A stretch of 14,986 nucleotides of DNA, taken from assembly GCA_029259935.1 (NCBI GenBank), contig JAJDEH010000240.1, positions 1 to 14,986 on the forward strand. Direction: 5' to 3'. The position numbers and the translations under genes were made by a program. Within the stretch, counting starts at the first letter, position 1. Every line of letters begins with the position of its first letter. The DNA comes from Planctomycetota bacterium (GTDB lineage Bacteria; Planctomycetota; Planctomycetia; Pirellulales; Pirellulaceae). Below the pieces are notes generated by a model, which was not told the DNA's origin, did not search any database, and worked only from the letters and a program-made list of their open reading frames with translations. Shown piece after piece: positions 5,641-13,638 of the stretch.

Positions 5641-7518
5641 ATGAGGTACGAACTGTTCGTCCAGTACCGACGTTGCTCTAGAGCGCGAAGTGGAAAGACG
5701 GTCCTGCTGATTGTCTTCCTGCTGATATTTTTGGGCATGGCGGGGGTCGCGGGTTTGTTGCTCTTGGGTGGCGGCGAGGTCAAACAACAGGAGACGCCTA
5801 TCACGTTGGCCGTCATTCGAGGGTCTTTTGAATCCGTGGTACTCGATCAGGGCGAAGTCGAAAGCTCGAACAACATCGAAATTCGTTGCGAAGTGCAATC
5901 TCCCAATTCAGCAGGCGTCACGATTCTGGAAGTGATACCGGAAGGCACGAATGTTCGAGGAGCGCCTCTGGATTGGTCCCGAGATCCGCTCATGCTGCAG
6001 GCTCTGGCACCGCTGCAAGGCGGCATCACGATGGCGGCGATGCCGAACGAATGGCCTTGGAAAGGCGATTTGCTGGTGCGGCTCGATTCGTCCGCGCTGG
6101 AACAGGAACGGGACCAGCAACATGTGATCGTCAATACCAGCGAAGCGCGCGTGATCACGGCGGAAAGCAATCTCGAGGCCGCCAAAATTGCTCGCGTGGA
6201 ATATGTCGAGGGTGTGTTCAAGCAAGAGGAACAGACCATCTTGAATGAAATCTTTGAAGCGGAAGAAAACCTGCGCAAAGCCGAGCAATATCTCAAGTAC
6301 AGCGAACGGCTGGCCGCGAAGACCTACGTGACGGCTCTACAGTTGGAAGCGGATCAATTTGCCGTCAAGAGGGCGAAAAACGCGCTCAGCCTGGCAAATC
6401 AGAAAGTGGGTGTGCTTCGAAACCAAACCCAGCGCAGGCTGCTGATTGAGTTCGATGCCCAAATCAAAGCGTCCGATGTCACCTACCAAAACGAGCGCAA
6501 GAGCCACGAAGTGGAATTAGACAAACTGGACGACGTCCTGGACCAAATCTCCAAGTGCGAAGTCCGTGTTCCGGCGGGCGTGGAAGGGCAAGTCGTCTAC
6601 GCCAACAAGTTCAGCAGCCGAGGCAATGCGGAATTCGTCGTCGAAGAAGGGGCCACGATTCGCGAGCAGCAGGTGATTGTTCGCGTGCCCGATCCGAAGC
6701 AAATGCAGGTGAAAGCAAAAGTCAACGAATCACGCATTACTAGCGTCCGCGCGGGAATGCCCGTACTCGTACAACTGGATGCACTGAACGACAGGAAGTT
6801 GGAGGGCGAGGTCGTCAAGGTCAACCAATATGCCGAGCCGGGCGGGTTTTCCAGTGGCGGGATCAAAACCTACGCCGTCTTCGTCAAGATCAAGGAGCCG
6901 CCCAAAGAGATTCGTCCCGGCATGAATGCCTCGGTCAGCATCTATGTCGATCAACGGGCTGACGCAGTGCAAATTCCACTCCAAGCGATTTACGAAACCA
7001 AGGGCCACACATTTTGCATCCTGGAGAAAGACGGAAAATACGAGACCAAGGAAATCACGCTCGAAGGCAATAACGATCGCATGGCCTTGGTCAAGGAAGG
7101 CGTCAGTCCGGATGACCAAGTCGTACTCAATCCGCGCCGTCATACGGATCATCTCAATATTCCCGATTTGCCCGAACCGATGGCCATGGTGGTCGCGGCC
7201 GCTGGTGGCGGACCAGGCGGTCGTCCGCAGGCTGGGCGGCCTTCACCAGGCAGTCCGGCGACAGGAGGGGGTCCTCCGAACCAGGGCAGCCGGCCATCAC
7301 CCGCTCAGACCTTTGCTCGCTACGATTCCGATAACGACAACCAGCTTTCTTCCAAAGAACTGGCCAGCATCCCGGACAGATTTCGAGATCGGCTCGTCCA
7401 AGGCAAGGTCGATGCGAACAACGATAACGCCATAAGCAAGGCGGAATTCATGAAGGCCATGGCGCAGATGAGGCAGCAACGGGGACGAGGCGAAGGCCCC
7501 CCGAGGAGCGGCACATGA
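5641..7518 (+). CDS. HlyD/MacA-like membrane fusion protein with C-terminal EF hands
   Basis: This 625-residue periplasmic adaptor belongs to a MacB-type tripartite efflux or secretion system. Order of parts: a basic N-terminus, one membrane helix (about 20-43), the first lipoyl half (about 55-105), an insertion of roughly 35 residues (106-140), the resumed lipoyl motif KGDLLVRLDSS (141-151), a long alpha-helical hairpin predicted as coiled coil (152-303), the second lipoyl half (KCEVRVPAGVEGQVVYAN and EGATIREQQVIVRV), beta-barrel and membrane-proximal domains (about 360-510), a Gly/Pro-rich linker (about 520-556), then two EF-hand-like loops: DSDNDNQLSSKE (562-573) and DANNDNAISKAE (591-602). 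Typical MacA proteins are near 370-420 residues and lack the EF hands. It is the first gene of an operon; its TGA overlaps the ATG of the ATPase gene (ATGA). The exported substrate is unknown. A calcium-responsive adaptor is an inference from the EF-hand loops. Confidence 0.88.
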   Translation: MRYELFVQYRRCSRARSGKTVLLIVFLLIFLGMAGVAGLLLLGGGEVKQQETPITLAVIRGSFESVVLDQGEVESSNNIEIRCEVQSPNSAGVTILEVIPEGTNVRGAPLDWSRDPLMLQALAPLQGGITMAAMPNEWPWKGDLLVRLDSSALEQERDQQHVIVNTSEARVITAESNLEAAKIARVEYVEGVFKQEEQTILNEIFEAEENLRKAEQYLKYSERLAAKTYVTALQLEADQFAVKRAKNALSLANQKVGVLRNQTQRRLLIEFDAQIKASDVTYQNERKSHEVELDKLDDVLDQISKCEVRVPAGVEGQVVYANKFSSRGNAEFVVEEGATIREQQVIVRVPDPKQMQVKAKVNESRITSVRAGMPVLVQLDALNDRKLEGEVVKVNQYAEPGGFSSGGIKTYAVFVKIKEPPKEIRPGMNASVSIYVDQRADAVQIPLQAIYETKGHTFCILEKDGKYETKEITLEGNNDRMALVKEGVSPDDQVVLNPRRHTDHLNIPDLPEPMAMVVAAAGGGPGGRPQAGRPSPGSPATGGGPPNQGSRPSPAQTFARYDSDNDNQLSSKELASIPDRFRDRLVQGKVDANNDNAISKAEFMKAMAQMRQQRGRGEGPPRSGT

Positions 7519-8222
7519 GCGCGGCCATTCGTGTTCAGAACTTGCGAAAAGACTATGTGCTCAAGGGGGAAACGGTGCGCGCCTTGCGCGGCGTTTCATT
7601 CGACGTGCCCCAAGGCGACTACATCGCCATCATGGGCCCCTCGGGGTCCGGCAAGAGTACTTTGCTAAACCTGCTGGGCTGCTTGGACCGCCCGACCGAC
7701 GGTTCGTTCTTTCTGGGCGACGACGACGTGGCCCGCATGGACGACGATCAGTTGTCCACGATCAGGGCGTCTCGTATTGGATTCGTGTTTCAATCGTACA
7801 ACCTGATTCCGCAGCTTACCGTCGTTGAAAATATTGAAGTACCGCTCTACTACATGGGGCGAATCAACGCCCAGTCGCGTGCCCGTTGTGTCGAACTTGC
7901 CGGACTGGTCGGCCTGGCCGATCGGCTCAGCCACCGGCCCACGCAACTTTCCGGCGGACAACAGCAACGCGTCGCCATCGCCCGCAGCATGGTGAACGAT
8001 CCGTATTTTATTCTGGCCGATGAAGCGACCGGCAACCTCGACTCGGTCACCACCGAAGAGATCCTCGCCCTTTTTGGAACATTGAACAGCGAGGGCCGAA
8101 CCATCGTCATGGTCACGCACGAAGACGAAGTGGCGGCCCATGCCAAGCGGATCATTCGATTGCGTGACGGATTAATTCAGTCGGACGAGGTCACCGCCAA
8201 ACTTGCGTCGATTGTGGATTGA
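7515..8222 (+). CDS. MacB/LolD-type ABC transporter ATPase
   Basis: This 235-residue ATPase powers the adjacent permease. All motifs are present: Walker A GPSGSGKST (41-49), Q-loop Q93 in GFVFQSYNLIP, signature LSGGQQQ (145-151), Walker B YFILADE (164-170), D-loop GNLDS (173-177) and the switch histidine H202 in VMVTHE. The segment LNLLGCLDRPTDG is typical of the MacB/LolD family of ATPases paired with four-helix permeases. The start ATG at 7515 overlaps the upstream stop and has GAGGAG 6 nt before it (7503-7508), inside the end of the membrane fusion protein gene, so the two are translationally coupled. The length is normal for a stand-alone ATPase; in E. coli MacB the ATPase and permease are fused, but here they are separate. 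Confidence 0.96.
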   Translation: MSAAIRVQNLRKDYVLKGETVRALRGVSFDVPQGDYIAIMGPSGSGKSTLLNLLGCLDRPTDGSFFLGDDDVARMDDDQLSTIRASRIGFVFQSYNLIPQLTVVENIEVPLYYMGRINAQSRARCVELAGLVGLADRLSHRPTQLSGGQQQRVAIARSMVNDPYFILADEATGNLDSVTTEEILALFGTLNSEGRTIVMVTHEDEVAAHAKRIIRLRDGLIQSDEVTAKLASIVD

Positions 8223-8225
8223 TTC

Positions 8226-9572
8226 ATGGTCTCTTTTCTACTGCGTACGCTCCTGCTGGGCTTCAAGAGCCTCTTGCTGCATCCGATGCGGTCGTTGTTG
8301 ACGGTGTTGGGAATTTTCATCGGGGTGGCGAGTGTCATCTGGCTGGTCGCTATCAGCGAGGGCATCAGCCAAAAAGCGCAAGAACAAATAGAAGGCCTGG
8401 GCGCGGATAACATCATCGTTCGTTCGCTCGAGCCGCCGGACGAAGGCGCCGGCGGATTTAGTTTGCCCGAACCGTTCGGCGTCAAACGGGCGGAATTTGA
8501 GCGACTGAGGGATACGATTCCCACGGTCGAGTCGGCGCTGCCGATTCGCGAACTGCCGTTTAAATTTTCCAATCCCAATAATCCCACGACGCGCACCATC
8601 ACCGGCCGCCTGGTCGGATGCACGCCGGAGTACGCCGAGGTTACCCACCTGGAACTTGACCGGGGCCATTTTATTACGCCGGCCGAGTGCATTGGGAAAG
8701 CGTCGCATTGCGTCCTGGCCGGGAAACTGGCCGAGGAACTGTTTCCTTATGAAGACCCCATTGGCAGGCAGATTTACCTGCCGGAAAAACTCGAATATTA
8801 CCAAATCGTGGGTGTTTTGAAGCATCGTAATCCCACGGCGGCGATCGGCGGGTCGCTGGCCGCGCAGGACTTTTCCTACGACGCCTACATTCCCATCGAG
8901 ACGATGCGGCAGCGGATTGGTGACTTCGACGTTAAACGGGGCGCGGGTTCGTTTAGCGCGAAGATCTTTGAATTGAGCCAAGTGACGTTGCGGGTGGACG
9001 ATGTCAGTAACGTGCGCCGGACTGCGGCATTGGTCGAAGATACCTTGGCCGCCACGCACGGCGACAAACAGGATGTCGCCACCATCGTCCCGTATGATTT
9101 GATCGAGCAAGCCGAGAATACGAAACTGATGTTCATGTGGTTCATGGGCCTAATCGCCGCGATTTCGCTGCTGGTTGGCGGCATCGGAATCATGAACATC
9201 ATGTTGGCTACCGTGACCGAACGAACTCGCGAGATTGGCATCCGGCGGGCCCTGGGCGCGCATCAGTATCACATCATCTTACAGTTCCTGGTCGAGACGG
9301 TTTCGCTTTCGGTGGTCGGCGGAGCGACCGGTGTGTTGGCCGGTCTCTTGTGCCGCCCCGTGGTAATCCTTGCGCGCAGAACGCTGAATTTCTTTCGTCC
9401 GGACCTGATGGAAAGTTTGCCAGAGATCGTCCGCGACATGAACCCGGTCATCGTTCCCCAGTCAGTCGTGGTGGCCTTCGCCATTTCTTTCTTCGTGGGC
9501 TTGATTTTTGGCCTTTATCCAGCGTATCGGGCAGCCCAACTTGATCCGATTGAAGCGCTGCGTCACGAGTGA
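8226..9572 (+). CDS. MacB-type ABC transporter permease
   Basis: This 448-residue inner-membrane permease has the MacB/FtsX layout: one N-terminal helix (about 25-42), a large periplasmic domain (about 45-298) and three C-terminal helices (about 301-325, 355-380 and 411-432). The coupling region GGIGIMNIMLATVTERTREIG (318-338, given in part) with IRRALGA and the end motif GLYPAYRAAQLDPIEALRHE match MacB-family permeases. Family members do not move substrate through the membrane but use ATP to drive movement of the periplasmic part (mechanotransmission), working with an adaptor and often an outer-membrane exit duct. No TolC-like gene is in the window. It starts 3 nt after the ATPase stop without a clear Shine-Dalgarno sequence, consistent with coupled translation. 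Confidence 0.95.
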   Translation: MVSFLLRTLLLGFKSLLLHPMRSLLTVLGIFIGVASVIWLVAISEGISQKAQEQIEGLGADNIIVRSLEPPDEGAGGFSLPEPFGVKRAEFERLRDTIPTVESALPIRELPFKFSNPNNPTTRTITGRLVGCTPEYAEVTHLELDRGHFITPAECIGKASHCVLAGKLAEELFPYEDPIGRQIYLPEKLEYYQIVGVLKHRNPTAAIGGSLAAQDFSYDAYIPIETMRQRIGDFDVKRGAGSFSAKIFELSQVTLRVDDVSNVRRTAALVEDTLAATHGDKQDVATIVPYDLIEQAENTKLMFMWFMGLIAAISLLVGGIGIMNIMLATVTERTREIGIRRALGAHQYHIILQFLVETVSLSVVGGATGVLAGLLCRPVVILARRTLNFFRPDLMESLPEIVRDMNPVIVPQSVVVAFAISFFVGLIFGLYPAYRAAQLDPIEALRHE

Positions 9573-9664
9573 TCGTGGTACGAGGCCGCCCAGACTTTCG
9601 AACGCCAGCCACCAGCAACGTTGCCAAACTCCGACTTCCGTTTTCGCCAGTCAACCAATCGAAC

Positions 9665-9670
9665 AAGGGA
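9665..9670 (+). promoter_or_regulatory. Ribosome binding site that sets the heme protein start
   Basis: AAGGGA ends 6 nt before the ATG at 9677. The open frame extends back to a GTG at 9569 that overlaps the permease stop, but the added residues are not signal-like, whereas the ATG at 9677 directly opens a signal peptide. Confidence 0.7.
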
Positions 9671-9676
9671 ATACGT

Positions 9677-12600
9677 ATGACGCGGCCTTCGGCACCGCTC
9701 CGATTCACTTTCCTGCCAATTCTCTTTTTCATGATTGAATTGAGTGACTGTTCGCCAGCCGCTTTTGCACAGTATCTCGGTGAGAGTATTGGCCGGGAAG
9801 ATCCGGCCGCATTGGCTCAAGCCGCCCGGCAACAGGGCGACGCTCGCCGCGGAGCGGTGGTTTTTTATCAGCCGTTCATGCAGTGTACCAAGTGCCACAC
9901 CGATGCTACCGGAGAAGGACAACTCGGTCCGGAACTGACCAAGCCCAATAAGGAAGCGACCGACGTCTTTTTGGTGGAGTCGATTCTGCAGCCGTCCAAA
10001 GTCATTAAGAAGGGATTCGAGACGGTTTCCATTGTGACCGACGAAGGTCAGACGATCACCGGTTTGCTGGCGGAAGATCGAGCCGACGCAATCGTAATTC
10101 GCGATCCGGGACAAAACGGCCGACTGATTACGATTGCCAAGGATTCCATTGAAGCCCACAAGAAGGATGGCCCATCGATCATGCCGGCCGGCTTGGTGAA
10201 TGCGTTGGCCAGCCGCCAGCAGTTTTTGGATTTGCTGCGTTATCTAATGGACATCCGCGACGGCGGACCAAGCCGCGCCCTGGAACTCAAGCCCGCGCCG
10301 TCGTTGTACGCCGCGCGTCCCTTGCCGGAATACGAAAAACGTATCGACCACGCCGGGATGATACAAAGTTTGAATCAGGATAGCTTCAAACGAGGCGCAG
10401 CGATCTACAACCGTTTGTGCATCAACTGCCATGGGACCCACGATCGCCCGGGTTCGCTCCCCACTTCGCTGCGGTTTGCCGCCGGAAAATTCAAGAGCGG
10501 CAACGATCCCTACACGATGTACCAGACGCTGACCAAAGGCTTCGGCATGATGGTGCAGCAAGCTTGGATGGTGCCCGAACAGAAATACGATGTGATTCAC
10601 TACGTCCGCCAGGCGTATCTCAAGACGCATAACCCGTCGCAGTACTCTGAGATAACACGGGCCTACCTCGACCGGCTGCCCAAAGGTGACACGCGCGGAC
10701 CCGCTCCGTCGAACATCGTTCCTTGGGAGCAGATGGATTACGGCCCGAACCAAGTCTTAACGGTGGAAGTCGGCAAAGGCGGTTCCAATTTCGCCTACAA
10801 AGGAAACGCCGTGCGGCTCGACGCGGGGCCGGGTGGTGTTTCGCAGGGGCGGCATTGGATGGTCTTCGATTACGACACGATGCGAATGGCGGCCGTTTGG
10901 AGCGGTGACCAATTCATTGATTACCACGGCATCAACTTCGACGGACGCCACAACATTCATCCGCGCGTCGTGGGCCAGGTGCAATCAGCCAATCCTACCG
11001 GGCCAGGTTGGGGCCGCCCGCAAGACGGCAGTTTCGAGGATGTGCGGCTGGTCGGACGCGACGATCGGCGATACGGTCCCCTGCCGCGCGATTGGGCTCA
11101 CTACAAAGGAATGTACTATCACGGCGACAAGACGATCATCCAGTACACGGTCGGCAAGGCCGCATTGCTGGAAATGCCTGGCATGATCGAAGGGCTATCG
11201 AAACCGGTCTTCACCCGCACGTTCAACATCGGCCCACGTGATGAAGACATGATCTTGCAAGTCGCTCATCGCGAACCGTCGGAGGCCGAATTGGTAGTCT
11301 CCAAGTCGGCGGTACTGTTCGGTCCCAAGTCGGCCAAGTCGCGGACGACCAAGGCGGCCCCGTCGGGAGTCCGTTTTGACGGTGGGACCCGCGTGGAAAT
11401 CGCCAAGGCGGAGGGCATCGATTTGCACGAAAAAGACTTCACCGTCACGGCCCGCATCAAGACCAAACAAAACGGTACGATTCTAGCGAGCACCGCCAAT
11501 CAGACCCGCTGGGTTCCCGATGGAATGACTTGGTTCATCCGCGGCGGCAGGCTGGCCTTCGACATTGGTTGGGTCGGTGCCTACCAAGGATCGCAGCGAG
11601 TCAACGACGGCAAGTGGCACGATGTCGCCGTGACCTATGAACACGACAGCGGGAAGATTCAATTCTTCGTCGACGGGCGGCCCGACAAAATTGCTGGTCG
11701 TTTGAGTCCCAAGAAAGCGCTCAGTGATCCAGTCATTCGTATCGGGTTCACGGCGGGCAACTTTCCCCATCCAACATTTTTCGAAGGTGAAATTGAGAGT
11801 GTTCGCTTCTTTCAAGCCGCCCTCCCGCCGGCGCGGATCGAACACCTCACGAAGGAGCGTGGCGAAAGTACCGATTCCCTGGTGGCCGCATGGGAGTTTT
11901 CTTCGGCCTCCGATGGCGTCGTGAACAACAACGTGGACGACAAGAACCACGCCCGAATAGTCATGGGTGAGCCGTCGACGTCGAACGGATCGAGCGGCTG
12001 GACACTGGCGGGCGTGGTGGGAAATGACAACGGATTTGAATGGTTGTCATCGGAAGGCAATCTGAGATTGCGCATTCCCGCGGGCAAGGACCCGCTTCGA
12101 TTCACGCTGTGGCTAACGAATCTGGACGAACCCGCGCAAGCGGATGAACTGACGGACGCGATCGTGATTGATACCGCAAGCCAAGATCTGTCCGCGCTAC
12201 TCCACGGAGGGCCGCCCCGCTGGCCCGACAAACTAGAAACCGAAGTCTCCATCGGACCGGATGACGGCCCGTTCGCGGTCGATGTGTTAACGCGGCCCGT
12301 CGACAACCCTTGGTTCTGTCGCATGAGGCTGACCGGCTTCGATTTCACCGAAGACGGCGATGTGGCCATTGCCAGCGCGTGGGACGGCAGCATCTGGCGC
12401 GTTTCAGGACTCAACCAACTGCCCGGTCAGTCGCCGGCTGGCGGCACGCAAACGAACAAGATTTCCTGGCGCAGAATCGCATCGGGGTTGTTCCAGCCAC
12501 TGGGCGTGAAAATCGTCAACGGTCGGATTTACGTAACGTGCCGCGACCAGATTTGCATCTTGCACGACCTGAACGGCGACGGCGAGATCGACTACTTCGA

Positions 12601-13618
12601 GAATTTCAACAACGACCATCAGGTCACCGATCACTTTCATGAATTCGCCATGGGACTGCAGGTCGACGACGCGGGGAATTTTTACTATGCCAAGTCGGCG
12701 CGGCACGCGCTGAAAGCACTGGTGCCCCATCATGGCACGCTGCTGCGAGTCAGTAAGGACGGCTCGACGACCGACATCGTTGCCGCCGGATTTCGCGCGG
12801 CCAACGGAGTTTGCATCAATCCGGACGGCACGTTCATCGTCACCGATCAGGAAGGACACTGGAACCCGAAGAACCGTATCAACTGGGTCAAGCCCGGTGG
12901 CTTTTACGGCAACATGTTCGGCTATCACGATGTCACCGACACCTCCGACGAAGCGATGGACCAGCCCCTTTGTTGGATCACCAATGCCTTCGATCGTTCT
13001 CCCAGCGAACTCCTATGGTGCGACAGCAAAAAGTGGGGCCCGCTCAACGGATCGCTGCTCAACTTTTCTTACGGCTACGGAAAAATCTATGTCGTGCCCC
13101 ACGAAGAGATCAAGGGCCAAATGCAAGGCGGCATGTGCGAGCTGCCAATTCCGCAGTTTCCAACCGGCGTCATGCGTGGCCGATTCCATCCGGTCGACGG
13201 ACAACTTTACACTTGCGGGATGTTTGCCTGGGCGGGCAGCCAGTCGCAGCCCGGTGGATTTTATCGCGCGCGTTACACCGACAAGCCGGTTCACCTGCCG
13301 GTCGGCCTGAACGCGGTGAAAAAGGGCATGGAGATAACTTTTTCCGGCGAACTCGATCCCAAATCGGCGACCGATCACGAAAACTACTCCGTCAAGATCT
13401 GGTCGTTGAAACGCACCGCCAACTACGGATCCAAACACTATGACGAACGCCGCTTGAAAGTCGCGGCGGTCACGCTCGGCGGCAAGGGACGCACCGTCAC
13501 GCTCAACCTTCCCGACATCCAAACGACATGGTGCATGGAAATCAAGTATTCCATCCAAGGCGCGGGCGGCGAGCGGATCGAAGGGACCATCCACAACACG
13601 ATTCACAATCTGCGTTAG
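9677..13618 (+). CDS. Large secreted di-heme protein: PVC heme domain, cytochrome c, DUF6797-like, LamG, beta-propeller
   Basis: This 1313-residue protein has a signal peptide ending near residue 31 (hydrophobic core FLPILFFMI, then AFAQ). A first c-type heme site C70-T-K-C-H74 lies in a PVC-type heme-binding domain (about 40-195) with the likely axial methionine M169 in IMPAGL. A second site, C248-I-N-C-H252, lies in a cytochrome-c-like domain (about 235-330) with candidate ligands M291-M292. Next comes a region resembling DUF6797 (about 345-540), a LamG/concanavalin-like domain (about 565-730, with VRFDGGTRVEI and DGKWHDVAVTYE), a beta-propeller of the PVC membrane-bound dehydrogenase type (about 870-1205) with a calcium-loop-like DLNGDGEIDYFE at 964-975, and a C-terminal beta domain (about 1215-1313). 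The likely role is periplasmic oxidation coupled to electron transfer, perhaps on carbohydrate. No catalytic cofactor can be proved. It follows the permease by 104 nt with no terminator. Confidence 0.88.
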   Translation: MTRPSAPLRFTFLPILFFMIELSDCSPAAFAQYLGESIGREDPAALAQAARQQGDARRGAVVFYQPFMQCTKCHTDATGEGQLGPELTKPNKEATDVFLVESILQPSKVIKKGFETVSIVTDEGQTITGLLAEDRADAIVIRDPGQNGRLITIAKDSIEAHKKDGPSIMPAGLVNALASRQQFLDLLRYLMDIRDGGPSRALELKPAPSLYAARPLPEYEKRIDHAGMIQSLNQDSFKRGAAIYNRLCINCHGTHDRPGSLPTSLRFAAGKFKSGNDPYTMYQTLTKGFGMMVQQAWMVPEQKYDVIHYVRQAYLKTHNPSQYSEITRAYLDRLPKGDTRGPAPSNIVPWEQMDYGPNQVLTVEVGKGGSNFAYKGNAVRLDAGPGGVSQGRHWMVFDYDTMRMAAVWSGDQFIDYHGINFDGRHNIHPRVVGQVQSANPTGPGWGRPQDGSFEDVRLVGRDDRRYGPLPRDWAHYKGMYYHGDKTIIQYTVGKAALLEMPGMIEGLSKPVFTRTFNIGPRDEDMILQVAHREPSEAELVVSKSAVLFGPKSAKSRTTKAAPSGVRFDGGTRVEIAKAEGIDLHEKDFTVTARIKTKQNGTILASTANQTRWVPDGMTWFIRGGRLAFDIGWVGAYQGSQRVNDGKWHDVAVTYEHDSGKIQFFVDGRPDKIAGRLSPKKALSDPVIRIGFTAGNFPHPTFFEGEIESVRFFQAALPPARIEHLTKERGESTDSLVAAWEFSSASDGVVNNNVDDKNHARIVMGEPSTSNGSSGWTLAGVVGNDNGFEWLSSEGNLRLRIPAGKDPLRFTLWLTNLDEPAQADELTDAIVIDTASQDLSALLHGGPPRWPDKLETEVSIGPDDGPFAVDVLTRPVDNPWFCRMRLTGFDFTEDGDVAIASAWDGSIWRVSGLNQLPGQSPAGGTQTNKISWRRIASGLFQPLGVKIVNGRIYVTCRDQICILHDLNGDGEIDYFENFNNDHQVTDHFHEFAMGLQVDDAGNFYYAKSARHALKALVPHHGTLLRVSKDGSTTDIVAAGFRAANGVCINPDGTFIVTDQEGHWNPKNRINWVKPGGFYGNMFGYHDVTDTSDEAMDQPLCWITNAFDRSPSELLWCDSKKWGPLNGSLLNFSYGYGKIYVVPHEEIKGQMQGGMCELPIPQFPTGVMRGRFHPVDGQLYTCGMFAWAGSQSQPGGFYRARYTDKPVHLPVGLNAVKKGMEITFSGELDPKSATDHENYSVKIWSLKRTANYGSKHYDERRLKVAAVTLGGKGRTVTLNLPDIQTTWCMEIKYSIQGAGGERIEGTIHNTIHNLR

Positions 13619-13638
13619 TAGCGCCGCAATCATCAAGC

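Noticed and set aside
5641..9572. The ABC operon as a defence or toxin-secretion island
   Set aside because: The genes are ordinary MacB-type components without nucleases, toxins, peptidases or mobile genes next to them.
9569..9676. Upstream GTG start for the large heme protein overlapping the permease stop
   Set aside because: It would bury the signal peptide behind 36 unrelated residues; the ATG at 9677 has a good ribosome binding site.
9740..9751. Lipobox in the large heme protein (LSDC)
   Set aside because: Asp before the cysteine is not allowed in a normal lipobox, and a signal peptidase I site (AFAQ) follows.
11812..12928. Long minus-strand frames under the large heme protein gene
   Set aside because: They are antisense to a gene with clear domains throughout and show no domains of their own.
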